This document shows, one piece after another, positions 1 to 11,803 of a DNA stretch of 64,000 nucleotides. Origin of the DNA: Oegoconia quadripuncta. Lineage: Eukaryota > Arthropoda > Insecta > Lepidoptera > Autostichidae. Made by a program: the position numbers and the translations under genes. The stretch spans positions 13,887,315-13,951,314 of the forward strand of contig OX438742.1 of NCBI GenBank assembly GCA_949316235.1. Reading direction: 5' to 3'. Each line of letters starts with the position of its first letter. The stretch's first letter is position 1. A model generated the notes under the pieces. It made no database searches, was not told where the DNA came from, and saw only the letters and a list, made by a program, of their open reading frames with translations.

Positions 1-857
1 CATCTTTGGGTTATCAACTTAATGCTATGCACTCACGCATAGAGTGAACAACATTACTAGTGTTTGATTAACAAATCTCACTTGATGGAACTGTGATCCA
101 ATAAGGGAGGGAGGTGGCCAAGTAACATTACACCGTTTCTCGCCAACCTAGGGCCCCACTGCGTGCCAGTAAATCCGGCGAAGCCAATAAATCACACGAA
201 GGCAAACATTACGAGGGCTTTCTATGTATATTGTTACGCGTACTGCCCCGCGTTTGCACCAACCGACTATTTATGCTGTCCTAGTGTTACAAAAGCGAGC
301 CAAGTATAATCACCAAACGCTATGTTAATGTGTCTGCATGAGGAATCAATTTCGTAAGGATTATAGTTTATTAATTAAATAAAACAAAATAATATGTGTT
401 TAAGTCAATGCTAACATTGTTTCTCTTTTCTAAGCAATATTGTAAACAGTTAAAAAGACGTGTCGTTGTCGAGTTTCTTGTCGCAGTTTATTTTACACTA
501 AAAAAGATTAAAGCTAGAAAAGGCGGGGTTTCATCCATAGCGGATTACATGTGCGGTAGTATTTTGGTTTATAAATACAATTCTGGCTAGCTACCACAAA
601 TGCGTATATGTGTAGAAATGTTTTCCGTCTATTTGAGACAGATATACATAAGCATATTAAGCCTACTGTAAAAATTTCCACATGGTGTGATTTTCTCATA
701 AATTTGAAAGCTGGTCATGTTATGAAAAGCATTTTTATCTTATAGTACACAGGAAATTGCTTGTTATGGCATAAAAAAGCAGGCGGCAATCATGCAGCTC
801 TAAAAAGCAATCTAAAGATAGAGTACCTCAGTAAACCTATTCAGGCAACGCGAGACT
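1..857. other. No gene seen
   Basis: Mixed intergenic DNA. About 80-260 (TCTCACTTGATGGAACTGTG, then AAATCACACGAAGGCAAACA) resembles 2330-2440 and part of 38885-38975, so it is probably an old repeat I cannot classify. The small open frames on both strands show no family features. Confidence 0.5.
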
Positions 858-1153
858 CTCATCATTCCAGCCCGTAAACATCCCACTGCAAGGATTGGTC
901 TTCGCTCATGTAATGAGGGAGTATGGTCCATATAGTCCGGCACGCTGTCCCAATGCGGGTTGGGAGCTTCACATGCCTTAGAATTTTTATTTTTCAGGCA
1001 TGCAGATTTGTTTTCCTTCACCGTTTAAGAGCAGTCCGATAAATGCACATAATTAATTAAATTATACTTAAAAAGTCATTGCCTGCTGGGAATCGAACCC
1101 GGACGTCGCAAATTGGGAGACCGCTTTTTAACCGCTGAGCCACCGACGCTCCC
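858..1153 (-). mobile_element. SINE family C, full length
   Basis: Minus strand: tRNA-like head GGAGCGTCGGTGGCTCAGCG, B-box GGGTTCGATTCCCAGCAGGC, then ATGTGCATTTATCGGACTGC, GGTGAAGGAAAA, GCATGCCTGAAAAATAAAAA, CAACCCGCATTGGGACAGCG and the tail module ending ATGATG. The tail (grey-area consensus GGCCCATAC...) is shared with other lepidopteran SINEs, which is established knowledge. Confidence 0.85.
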
Positions 1154-1238
1154 TTACGCGAGACTCTAATCGCACATAAGCAATTTAATTAATAACAAAA
1201 TGTTTAGCCAGAACGATATTCATTTTTCATACATTTTC

Positions 1239-1569
1239 TTTTTTTTTTATGCACAACGAGTTTTTGTAACTGACCTCAATCACACCTGATGTTAAGTGAA
1301 GATGAGGTCGAAGGTGAAAGCGTACTGACCCGGAAACCCCAATACATTTGGGGGACTGGCTATCTTATCTCTGACAACCGGAACACAACAATGCTATTAA
1401 CATTGCTGCTTGGCGGCAGATTTAGATAAGATGGTGGTAGCTAGCCAGGCGGACATTTAAAATGCCCTACCACCAACCAAACCGAGTACTTAAATATATA
1501 CCCCGCTGGGGATCGAACCCGCGACCTCCGAATCGTAAATGTTGTTTACATTGAGCCACGGAGGCGGTT
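1239..1569 (-). mobile_element. SINE family A, full length
   Basis: Read on the minus strand: a tRNA-like head (CCGCCTCCGTGGCTCAATGT, B-box GGGTTCGATCCCCAGCGGGG), a unique body (GGTGGTAGGGCATTTTAAAT, CTAGCTACCACCATCTTATC, TGCCGCCAAGCAGCAATGTT, TTGTTGTGTTCCGGTTGTCA), a tail (ATCAGGTGTGATTGAGGTCA) and A-run. This family is the commonest repeat in the window. Pol III transcription and LINE-driven mobility are inferred from structure. Confidence 0.9.
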
Positions 1570-1993
1570 GAATCTAATTAATGCAAGTGTAAAATAAAGC
1601 AAACGTACTTCGTGGCTTGTTAGCAACCCGTGACCGTGCCAAATATTTTACGAACACCACGCTTTTTGGTTGTTAAACTTGTTACAACGTAACAAAAAGC
1701 GATACCTACGTTTTAACACTATGTTGAAGCTATTTTTAGACGATTCACATTTCACATTATTATTAATTGAGTCCGAGATCATACGCGACGTCTGCGGAAA
1801 TTAATATTATGATAAAACAATAACGTCAACAGGCTCGTCTCACTATTATGGGTAATCTACCACGCGGATCCAGTGATAGGTTTGTCAGATTAGTGACCAC
1901 CTCAGAGTCAATAATTTTTAAGCCGCATCTGAAGGACATCGACCTGGTTAATTTCTCAACGCATTCTTCTACGGTTTTCCTCATTACAGACGT

Positions 1994-2182
1994 GGCACCG
2001 CGTAAGAATTTTTGCGATCGATCGCTCAATTTGGTACGACGTGACCTAGACGTAAGGATAAGCGAACAAACGTCTAATGGATAGACGTATCAAGTTATCA
2101 TAATTTACTTCTAGGTCGCTTACGTGATACCAAAATTAGCGATCAAAAAGCGAGCTAATCAGCAACAAAATTCTTACGTGGT
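1994..2182. mobile_element. Diverged foldback (MITE-like) element
   Basis: The sequence from about 1994 (CACCGCGTAAGAATTTTTGC, then AATTTGGTACGACGTGACCTAG) reappears in inverted form ending near 2182 (CTAGGTCGCTTACGTGATACC, then AAAATTCTTACGTGGTA). The arms are roughly three-quarters identical with indels. Open frames over the left half on both strands match nothing I recognise. Confidence 0.5.
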
Positions 2183-2567
2183 ACGTTCGCAGATACCAGA
2201 CATTCTAAACGTAAACGTTATTTAAAAAAAATATTGACGCAACAATAAAGTTACTCTGTACTCTTCCAAATGCATACAACATCGCACGATGTTTTCTTTT
2301 TATGTTTAATTAAGGGATGACCTTAGCGTGGCGAGGCGGCTAATCCGCGAGGGTTGGTAAATCACACGAACACAAACAGGAGTGACTGCTTGTATGTCCT
2401 GTAAACCCACACCGGTAAGAGCAACTCGGCAACTGCACCGTGCTCACCAACAACCAGTAATACTACTTTAGCGCTTGCAGTATTTTTAACAAACTATACA
2501 AACCCAGTTATTCCCATTACATAATATTTAGTATTAACATAGCTAAATATTGGCATAAATGAATTGA

Positions 2568-2830
2568 CAGCCTCCGCCAACAACATATACGAATCGGCGG
2601 GACACCATGTTTAGTACCCTGTTTGGTTGGTAGTAGGACATTTTAAATGTTCGCCTGGCTAGCTACCACCATCTTATCTAAGTCTGCCGCCAAACAGCAA
2701 TGTTATTAGCATTGTTGTGTTCTGGTATTCAAAGATAAGATACTCAGAATAAAATAAGATTTCCGGGATAGCACGCATCCAACCTCATCTTCACTTAACA
2801 TCAGATGTGATGGAGGTCATGTGCATTAAT
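2568..2830 (+). mobile_element. SINE family A, decayed
   Basis: The body and tail match family A (CTGGCTAGCTACCACCATCT, TGCCGCCAAACAGCAATGTT, CTCATCTTCACTTAACATCA). The tRNA-like head is reduced to a corrupted stub (CCTCCGCCAACAAC...CGGCGGGAC). There is no clear A-tail. Confidence 0.8.
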
Positions 2831-3071
2831 TAATATTAACAAAAGGAGTTTCTCAATCAGTAACTCATCATTTGTCAGATTAAGCAGACGCTAGACAAAC
2901 AATTATGTTCCATCAATGGTGTAGCAAATGAATCCATTTTGAAGAAGAGGCTAGACTAGAGACTAAGTAAAAGTAGTCACGTCGATAAGAAGGCTCTTTA
3001 TGATGATCTCTTTCCTCAACAAACCGTCTCAGCGATTGAACTAAAGGCAATGTTGCACATGAAATGACATA

Positions 3072-3367
3072 CTTTTTTCTTATTGTGCGCAAATGGTTAA
3101 CGCTTGACCTTAATCATACCTGTTGTTAAGAGAAGATGAGGTCAAAGGTGGAAGCCCGCTCACCCGGCACCCTATACTTATTTGCGGGACTAGCTATTTT
3201 ATCTTAAACAGCCAGTAAATAGTATAAGATGGTGGTAGCTGGCCAGGCGAATGTTTAAAATATGCTACCACCATACAAGTAATATTTACTAAAAACCGCT
3301 GGGAATTGAAGCTCCGACCTCCGTTTTGTAAATCTTATGATGTTCACATTAAGCCACGGAGTAGGAC
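3072..3367 (-). mobile_element. SINE family A, old copy
   Basis: All modules are present in reverse order, from TTTTTTCTTATTGTGCGC to AAGCCACGGAG, but with many substitutions and a deletion around the TGCCGCCAAACAGCAATG block. It is more diverged than the neighbours at 1239 and 3628. Confidence 0.8.
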
Positions 3368-3627
3368 TTCATCTTGACTACAAAGAAGCCAATATTCGAT
3401 TATGTCTCTTTGATCAACATGGTAAAGACCGGTAGCGATCACCAAATGGTAAGAGGCACATTGAATATTAATATAAAAGACAAACGGTCCCGTTTGATAA
3501 AATCTTCCTGAATTAAATGCTCTAACCTACTCGCGTCCGTATTCAGAATTTCGAAGGCTTTGATCCGAGTACAAGAGCAGATCACGCAGCTTATATTTCA
3601 TTGCAGTGAGGCATAACGCAGGGAAAC

Positions 3628-3961
3628 GTAACCGCCTACGTGGCTCAATGTAAATAACACTGGGTTTACGGTTCGGAGGTTGCGGGTTCGATCCCCAGCG
3701 GGGTACATGTTTAAGTACTCGGTTTTGTTGGTGGTAGGGCATTTTAAATGTCCGACTGGCTAGCTACCACCATCTTATCTAAATCTGCCGCCAAACAGCA
3801 ATATTAATATCATTGTTGTGTTCCGGTTGTCAGAGATAAGATAGCTAGTCCCCCAAATGTGTTGGGGTTTCCTGGTCAGTACGCTACCACCTTTGACCTC
3901 ATCTTCACTTAATATCAGGTGTGATTGAGGTCAAGTACCAACCTGTTGAGCTTAAAAAAAA
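3628..3961 (+). mobile_element. SINE family A, full length
   Basis: Complete copy: head ACCGCCTACGTGGCTCAATG, B-box GGGTTCGATCCCCAGCGGGG, body, and tail GTGATTGAGGTCAAGTACC, ending in AAAAAAA. The A-run abuts an RTE reverse-transcriptase fragment that begins at once (3962). Confidence 0.9.
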
Positions 3962-3963
3962 CG

Positions 3964-4540
3964 TTATCTCTCCGAAACTGTTCACTGCCACAGTGAAAGA
4001 CGCTTTGAAACTCTTTAATGGTAAGAGTTCGGTATAAAATATCAATGTCGAGTCCCTCACTCGCCGTCGATTTGCGGACGACATTGTAGTCATATCAGAA
4101 TCGATGGAAGATCTCAGCACTTTGCTTAAATACCTCAATCGAGTATCTCAACAGGTGGGCTTTAAGATGAACATGGGCAAAACGAAAATATGGCGAATAT
4201 CCATGTCTTGCCCACATTAATATCATCTGGGAACTCCATTCTCACATATGTAGATAAAAATGTCCGACTAGATAAGGGCAATCCAGGGTGGGAACTGTGC
4301 AACGTTTACTCGTATCACTACGAAATGGGATCAGGAATGAAGAAAACCGTATGAGAACGAAAGTCACGGACATAGCCCATTGGATTAGTAAATTGAAGCG
4401 CACCGATAAGGGCAGCATAGGACATGAACGGTGAAAGGCCGAATGAAGGTCGCGGCAAGTTGCTGGATGCTTTAACCGGTGGCTCTGGAAATGTATGTAC
4501 AGCATTGGGTATCCTGTGGCTGTGAATATGGTAAATGTCA
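3964..4540 (+). pseudogene. RTE-like LINE reverse transcriptase, C-terminal pseudogene
   Basis: Translation starts NVISPKLFTATVKDALKLF, passes the catalytic motif RRFADDIVVISESMEDL, then QVGFKMNMGKTKI. After a deletion it continues with the RTE tail MRTKVTDIAHWISKLKR and a decayed C-terminus. There are stops and frameshifts (after SSV and GKTKI...). RTE-clade assignment follows the ISPKLFT and FADDIV context. It directly follows the A-tail of the SINE at 3628-3961. Confidence 0.8.
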
Positions 4541-5344
4541 AATTAAAAAATATACAGCAATTAGGTAATACATTTATGAACGGCCTTTAGCTGATATTAT
4601 GATGATTTATTTCTTAAGCTTTAAGTGCCAATTTTACTGATTATACGCAGGAATTTGAAAAACATTTAATAAAAAAGCCGTCACACTTACTACTTAGGTA
4701 TTTTGGGTTAGAATTGTTCTCGGCGATCTATTGTAATACCTCATAGAATAAATAATAAATACATAATAAATAAAACGTTTATTTTGAGTTTCTTTTAGAG
4801 TTACATATTTCACACACTTCTAGCAAACTATAAATAGTTTATGGGCAGAAAATATACTCCCTTGATTTTAATATTCTTACAATGTAACTGTAACACATTA
4901 TTTCAACTTTTGTGAATTTCACAGTATTACGAGTATGCCTACATCATTATCCCGGACTGCCTGTATCTAAAGTAGATAGGTATATATCACTCGAAGAATG
5001 TTGGACATCCTTTCACGTCGATGATAGGATCGGTAGAGTGGAGTTACTGATTGCCAACTAATGCCTACTAACCTAGTTCTACATACCTACCTATATTATG
5101 AGTATGTCAACGAAGCGTGATGACTCTGCTAGTCGATCCTAGAGCATTGTGAAGAAAACTTCACAATATTTATCAAAAGGGGACATTTAAAGTAATATTT
5201 TAAACGATAATTTATTAGTTACATGGTCTGAATCTACTAAAATGAAATAAAACTGCAGTTGGAATAGTGCTGAATGCTTACATACTAATATGAACCCGGG
5301 GCTTTGCCCGCGTGATTTGTTTATACGCGTATTTTTTTCCCCAC

Positions 5345-5770
5345 GAGATAATAAAGTCTATGTGCCCCACAAATTGCCATTGATGTTAATTCTGAATCCT
5401 TGCTGTTCTAGGAGCTTGACGGCGTCTTCTTTGTAGCAGTGAACATTTTCGGAGAGATAACGTCACCCTGCTTCACGCCTCCCTGCACTGGAATCATATG
5501 CTCTGCTCCTGTACTGGGACCGACATGGTGAAGGTGCTGGTGTCTTTGACGTACCGATGGTCAATATGCCACCTCTGGAGAGATTACATCACCATCCAAG
5601 TCTCGATCAAATCGAAGGCTTTCTCAAAATCTACAATTCTAGGCATATGACAAGTTGTACTCGTCGATATTCTGCATACCTAACCTCTATGAATGCTGAA
5701 AGTCATCATACCTGTGTGCGAGACGATTTGTGATTACCTTCGAAAACAGTTTGTCGACATGGCGTAGAAG
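5345..5770 (-). pseudogene. RTE-like LINE reverse transcriptase fragment
   Basis: Minus strand, frames broken: VDKLFSKVITNRLAHRYDD-like start, AFDLIETWMVM, RWHIDHRYVKDTSTFTMS, SPKMFTA and QQGFRININ. This is the fingers/palm part just upstream of and overlapping the piece at 3964-4540. Because the two overlap, they are independent copies. Many stops; dead. Confidence 0.7.
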
Positions 5771-7479
5771 CAGTATTACACGTCAATATAACATCTATCA
5801 CCCTTATTATAGACTAAATCCAACAATGGGTACCTGTAGAATAAAACGTCAGAATTTTGTTTATTAATTTATAAATTAATTGTATGGGGTGTCACATGAG
5901 CTTGAAAATAATAAGAATAAGATTGGTTTTTTATTTCACAAATGTAACAGTACACAATACTCATTAGTTGAGTCAGACTCGCGCTTGGCTGTTTTTCATA
6001 ATTTCATTATGACCTGCAAACTTTAACGGATGACACACATTTAGTAAACGCGACAGAACAACGACAAAAACATTGTGGACTCGTTATAAATGAGCACGAA
6101 ACATGAAAAATTCACTAGTTTTGCAGCACAATGCAAAACAAAATCTCTTTATTCCATACATAATTCCATTCTTGCAAGAAAATCTGTCGTGATATAATTG
6201 CATATGAGTATAGATAGAAGAGAACTGAAGCATACAATAATCTTTCTCTTCGCCATTCAACAAGAAACTGATTTTAATGAATCTCAGAGCGCTATTTCGT
6301 CAGCCGTATATTTTTGAGTTGCCATCTCGCACAGTGCAGAAGCTTAGTCGTTAGTTGCTCATTATTGCCGTGACAATGGGAGGCGGTGCGCAGTTAGGCA
6401 TTAGAAAGGCCAAGCCTTCGCTAATGACATCCCGGTGCGCCTTATGTCTGCCGACATGGCGCATTTTTATCCAATAACTCTTTGTTCAGATGCGAAGCAA
6501 TACTTCATTTTATAGTTATCTTTTGCACTGCTCGCCGCATTGTGGCCTTTGATCAGAACCATCACATCCACATTGCTGTTATGTAGACTATTCAAATTTA
6601 TAAATGTCGACCTGAAAGCTATTTTTGCAGACGAATTGCCGTAATTTGCGGAATCGTTTAAAGCAATAAAATTTTGCTCGTAGTAAGATTTATTCACTGA
6701 CAGATATGTTCATAATCGCAAATTCATTAAATAAATTCCACTTTTCGCACTTTGCCTCGTTTTTACGTGGTTGCAACATTAGATGATGATTTTATTCTTG
6801 TTTGTATTATGTTTAGAACATTTTGAATTTTCCTACCAATTTATAAACGAACATTGTATAATGTACAAGTTGCGAGAACTTCCCCAAAACGTGAAACATT
6901 CTAGCAACATAAAATTTATTATCTCTTTAGAAATACAAGAATTATCTACATGTGCCTTTTGTAATAATTATTTTATTATGGATAGTTTCCACTTAGAGTC
7001 AAAATTCATGATTACTATTAATTAGCCATAGGTTAGATACAGTCTTAATAACTCTAAGTCTTTATTTTGTGGAATGTTACCAAAAATTTTTTAAATCCTC
7101 GAGACCATTTTGTTTGACATTGTGTTTATTTAGATGGCATTTATTATATTATGATTCTCTATGCCTCTTGTCTTCTCTTCAGAGAGATTTAAACTGAAAT
7201 AAATACCTATTCAAATTTTTAGTCGCAATAATATTTTCAGAAGACCAAGAAATTAACATAAACTCTTGGTATCTCTGGATTTTCTTCAACAATTAAAAAA
7301 TACTAAAGTAATACCACCACTCCGAAATTAGTTTCAGAAATTAGTTTCAGTTTAGAGCACAGTCATCAAATCCGACATTAATGTCACAGGTTTAGATAAA
7401 TACCTACATTTGGGAGTTGGCTTGACTGGTATTGGTTGTACACCTACTGCTTTTAGCACATTAATTACTAAATAGGTAA
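5771..7479. other. No confident gene
   Basis: AT-rich. A 76-codon minus frame at 6467-6697 (Asn/Ser-rich, preceded by a CTGTCAG acceptor-like site) could be an exon but its phase does not join the 7480-7798 frame, and I do not recognise it. Confidence 0.4.
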
Positions 7480-7798
7480 TGTAATATACTTGTAATCGGT
7501 TGTGGCATAATTGTGGCGCAGTCGCATTCACTATTCGTTTCCTATTAGTAAAGTTAAGTATTGTCGGGGGGTCTATATACTCTCTAACGAAAATAGCTTC
7601 GGACGGGCGTAACTTTGGACTTTTCCTTTTGCAGTTTGCTGTGTCAATTATAAACCAGTCGTCATTATTATACTTTTGTTGTATATATTGGATATCACAA
7701 GTTAGTACGGGACGCAAGGAACGTCTGAAGTTATGCAAATAAAGGATTCTTATCAGAAGAAAAAGTACGAAGTTAGAGCCGTCCGAAATTGTTTTCAT
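7480..7798 (-). CDS. Possible first exon of a DUF229-like gene (uncertain)
   Basis: An open minus frame of 148 codons starts at 7798. Its first part has a hydrophobic N-terminal segment (NFVLFLLIRILYL, about 8-20), then WFIIDTANCKRKSPKLRPSE and a C-terminal PQLCHNRLQ before a donor-like GTATAT near 7490. An FxIDT..CKxP core after a membrane anchor is what one sees at the start of insect DUF229 (sulfatase-fold) proteins, but the usual DPFDP follow-up is altered. I could not find downstream exons below 7480 with matching phase. It may be an exon relic or a chance frame. Confidence 0.3.
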
Positions 7799-7964
7799 CA
7801 GAGAGTAGACGCGATCAGTCCTTGGGAGGTTTAAACACTAGCTAGTGGCATTTTAATACAAGTATGTCCGTGCTTCGTTGTGGTCGGTCGCAGTTGTTTC
7901 TATTCAAGGCAGTCATTGAACCAAGTTTATAATCTAGCCACTAGTCTGCTACAAAGTCACCCCA

Positions 7965-8045
7965 TCCGCACTGGGCCTGCGTAGTACATTATGACCCATA
8001 CCTTTTAGTGAGAGGAGACTGTGGCCCAACAGTGGGGATCTGATA
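7965..8045 (+). mobile_element. Shared SINE 3' module fragment
   Basis: CCATCCGCACTGGGCCTGCG, TATGACCCATACC and GAGAGGAGACTGTGGCCCAA match the 3' module used by several lepidopteran SINE/LINE families. No head is present. Confidence 0.6.
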
Positions 8046-10267
8046 CTAAAAATTATTCCCATTAGTTCTAACATAACCGATGTAATTAGAAACATTAATA
8101 TTACTATCGATCGCCAATAAAATTTTCTATGGATTTATTAACCAAGCAAACACCGGGGAATGCTGTTGTATGTTCCCCAGTGACAAAAACTGAGGGAGAG
8201 GGCGCATCAGGGCACCAGGTTCACCCGGCAACAGCGTCATTAAAGTAGAACTCTAAATCTACAATTGCCACCCTTCTTGAATAGAGTGTGGCTGTCCTCG
8301 ATGTGAATCGCATCTTAGGGCAAGTTTACACAAAGTTCAAATGTAGGTTACTATTAGGCAGTTGATGGTGTAGCGTCAGCTGCTGGAGCGACTTCTTTAA
8401 CGAAACTGTGAACAAAATTTGTGATTTGGTTCGATTTTTAACCCTCTACGAGAAACGACGGTTGTTACGTATTATGTGGGTGTGTGTCAAGTTTTTGTCC
8501 GGAAGAATTTTAGTGGTCTGATTTTTTTTTCATAATAAAGATTAAACCAGGGGACAGTTAACAGGTACGATAAAAATCGGTTAAGTCGTTACAAAAATAT
8601 TTAGCTATTACCTACCTAACATGTTTTCTTAATTTTCATATGGTTACATGAGCATAGATCTTTTACTATCGCGTTCATATTTAGGTAATTGAAAAGTATC
8701 AATCTGTGAAAAAAATAATTTTATTAACTATCCGCAAGAATCCGTTCTTTTCTCCATACAAATCGTCATGTAAACATAAACGCGGTGCTAAAGTTAAATC
8801 GAAGTTAACCTCTCATTCGCTCACTTTACGCCGCGTTTCGTCGCCACGTAGCGCCATCTATCGCCGTGACGCCGCAACTCTACTTTAATGCATTTTATCT
8901 TCTCAGTGAAACGTGTTAAATGCAACGGCCGACAAAACCGCCTCGCGTCAATATTGACACAAAATCCCATAATTTCGACCGCCATGCACACAATAGATTT
9001 ATAAGATAAACACAGAGTAAAATGTCTGTAAATAGGATTGACAACATTTTAATATATGGTCTTATGTTTACTTTGGGTTGCCTCGCCTCTCTGTTATGCC
9101 TACATGCGTTAATGCTGTACCGTGAAATCATTGTTTTTTGTAGACGCTCTGGAGATTAAATATGAATAAAAGGACAAAGCGCTGTGAACATTGTGTTTTT
9201 TTTTTTTGGCGGAGTTGACTTAGTAAGCCTGTGGGATTTCAACATTTCACTGCTCTACGCTTCGTTAAATATTTTTAACGTGTGGGAATTATAAAGGTTG
9301 AATTTTGAATTTTTGTGTAATTAATTTATTACCTACCTTGTTGTAAATTATCTGAAGCAAAGTTAGGCAGGTAAGTGGGTACCGTAATTTTTTGTTAGAA
9401 CGTTTATTTTATTACAAAGATTTAATATGAAGTTGGTGGAACCTACCGTATAGAAGCCGCAATAATAGAATATATCCGAAATTATAGAAAAACTAACCCA
9501 ATATGAAAGGTCTCTAACAATAACAGTGAGCCAATTTGCGATACGTCTATTTTGCATCGATATTCAAGCTGTCACCGGTTATCATAAAGGATGTCTATGC
9601 AAAAGAAATGACATTCAAGAGGCTTATGCCAACTTGGTTATTGTCAAAGGGTACACCTGAGCAAACTCGGCCAGACCTCGCCGTCAAAGAGCGGATTTTA
9701 ACAGTTTGTGTTTACAGATTACCCTATTGACAAACAGAGTTCAAAGCAGGTAATTTTCAAAAGGATTTATTTAACCAAATCCCACCGGATGTATGGGAGA
9801 TGAATCGATCGCTGCGTGGACAAACGTATTGATATAATTTTGCGACGTGTGATTCCGTCCGATTATTTACTTCTGTGTCAAGTCTTAATTTAAACGAGCA
9901 CGGTCAGAAATGGTGGTCTCGTTGCCGCGTTATGCGAGACCGATAATCAAGGTTAAAGCAAAGCACGCAAGGGTTGAATTTTGTATTACGTGACCCTTTT
10001 TAAAAAGGTCTGCGGTACCCTTTTCTGAGTAGTTGTCCCTACTAAAATACTTCGATAATAAAAACAAAAATTACGCAATTTTATACCAATATCTCAAGTG
10101 TCAACTTAAACTCGATCTCAATCGATTCCTTTATTGATATGATTTAAACTTATCAAACTCCGGTTAATTTAAATGCTAAATCTAAATGTGGACGAAGTGT
10201 GACTTTTGTCACATATTAGTTAATAGTTACTAGGTACGTGTTTTGCTTTGATTATAACTACTATCGC
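8046..10267. other. No gene seen
   Basis: Unassigned intergenic DNA. A short GC-rich patch at 8825-8880 (GCCACGTAGCGCCATCTATC) stands out but carries no clear frame or element boundary. Confidence 0.5.
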
Positions 10268-10694
10268 GTTCACAAACATATATATACTGGATGAGTTTTT
10301 TACCATAAGGAAAAAAATAGGGCGTATTAGGTAAGTGAAATAGAAGTTATTGGCATAGGTAGTTTAATTTCTTTTTTTTTCAAAACGCACGCCCCCTCCC
10401 TACATTGATGATGCGACTGGCGGGATTCATAGGGTTCCTATCATGTAAAATTTATTTGGAACTCATGTATTCTCCAATTTTCCTTTATTTATTTAATCGA
10501 ATGATGTAATTAATTATGTGGAATAAGCTAAAATGCGACCGTCAAATGAACAATTTTAGATTTATTCGATGATAGTTTTGAAAAAAAAAATTAAACTAAG
10601 TACCTTTGCCAATACTTTCTATTTCACTCACTTAATTATGTCCCATTTTTTACGGTAAAAAAGCTCTTTGGTATATATAACGTAAATCCCAAAC
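10268..10694. mobile_element. Long-TIR MITE, copy 1
   Basis: Same family as 47673-48078, in the same orientation. Both ends carry GAGTTTTTTACC.TAAGGAAAA, TTAGGTAAGTGAAATAGAAG and TATTGGCATAGGTA in inverted form. The shared core includes AAATTTATTTGGAACTCAT and GCGACCGTCAAATGA. Outer ends are more diverged than in copy 2, so the boundaries are approximate. Non-coding. Confidence 0.75.
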
Positions 10695-10704
10695 ATAAGC
10701 ATAA

Positions 10705-11025
10705 GGAGCGTCGGTGGGTCAGCGGTTAAGACGCGGTCTCCCAATTAGGGAGGTCAGGGTTCGATTCCCAGGCAGGCCATGTACCAATGAGTGTTTTAAA
10801 TTTAATTTAATTACTTATGTGCATTTACCCGACTGCTCTTAAACGGTGAAGGAAAACATTGTGAGGAAACCTGCATGCCTGAAAAATAAAAATTCGGAGG
10901 CACGTGAAGTCCCCAATTCGCATTGGGCCAGTGTGGTGAACTAATGGCCCATACCTCGTTATACGCGGGAAGGCCTATATCCCTGAAGTGGTATGTTTAC
11001 GGGCTGAGATGATGATGATGATGAA
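10705..11025 (+). mobile_element. SINE family C, full length with GATGAT tail
   Basis: Head GGAGCGTCGGTGGGTCAGCG at 10706, B-box GGGTTCGATTCCCAGGCAGG, body, GCATTGGGCCAGTGTGGTGA, GCGGGAAGGCCTATATCCCT, and an imperfect GATGATGATGATGATG tail. It is the only plus-strand complete copy of the family here. Confidence 0.9.
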
Positions 11026-11200
11026 GTATTTGGATGTTCCAAATAATAAAATATTAATACTTGAAACAACATCCACTGTACACCTTTCGAGATATGCAGA
11101 AATGCACACGTGACAGAGGCTGATCCCAACGCCGTTGAAACGTGCAAGTCTATAGATATTATTAACTCAATTCTTTTTAAGTGCCGAAATGAGAAAATTA
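11026..11200. repeat. Old dispersed repeat, copy 1
   Basis: CTTGAAACAACATCCACTGT, ACACCTTT, GTGACAG and later TTCTTTTTAAGTGCCGA match 16060-16240 in the same order and similar spacing. Function and class unknown; both copies lie next to a family C SINE. Confidence 0.4.
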
Positions 11201-11580
11201 ACAATGAAAATATGTTTTCATATCAACTATTCGAAAAACGATGATTTAGAACTTTAATGGGAGCGAACATTAGGTCTTTTCTCCAAGAGATTTTCAAAGA
11301 AGACAATAATTGATTTTTAATTAAGAAACATGAATACTGTTGCTTAGTGTTCAGCTATCAAAGAGATCGATTAGATATATTTTATTGAAAAACTTACTGG
11401 CTGCTATATTTAAAAATAAAACAAATGAAATACATACGCGGAAACGAAGTCCTCGTCCTTTACAATAATCCAAGTTTATTCTCTCTGATATTTTTTTTAG
11501 TTTTACTTTACTTTGTTCACTAATGCTAACTGCTATTACTTGGTTCATTAATAACTTTCTAATATCATTTTATATAATCA

Positions 11581-11803
11581 CTAGCAATCCGCCCGCGATT
11601 TCGTCCGCGTGGATGATTTTATCAAAATCAGTTCAGCAAAAAAAAATAGCCTATGTGTTAATCTAGGTCATATTTGGTGGTTGAACGAAATTTTATGGAT
11701 AATTACATCCAAATTCGTCCAGCCGTATAGGCGTGAAGAGGGAACAAACATAGGTACATACAGATATACACACAAACTTTCGCAATTTTAATATTAGTTG
11801 GGA
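11581..11803 (-). mobile_element. Non-autonomous Helitron-like element
   Basis: Read on the minus strand it runs from TC...AATATTAAAATTGCGAAAG to ...GCGGGCGGATTGCTAG, flanked by A and T, as expected for Helitron insertion between A and T with a CTAG end. It contains the family's conserved pieces (AATTTGGATG, AATC.AGG). The middle is more diverged than in the other copies. Confidence 0.6.

Noticed and set aside
1090..1150. tRNA-like B-box (also at 3680, 10760, 33265, 34420, 50365, 52755, 58160)
   Set aside because: All lie in heads of SINE families A, B or C, followed by the SINE body rather than a tRNA 3' half and Pol III terminator. They are not functional tRNA genes.
5280..5340. GGGGCTTTGCCCGCGTGA, similar to the Helitron-like 3' end
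   Set aside because: Only about 25 bp match and neither terminus is present, so it is too short to call an element.
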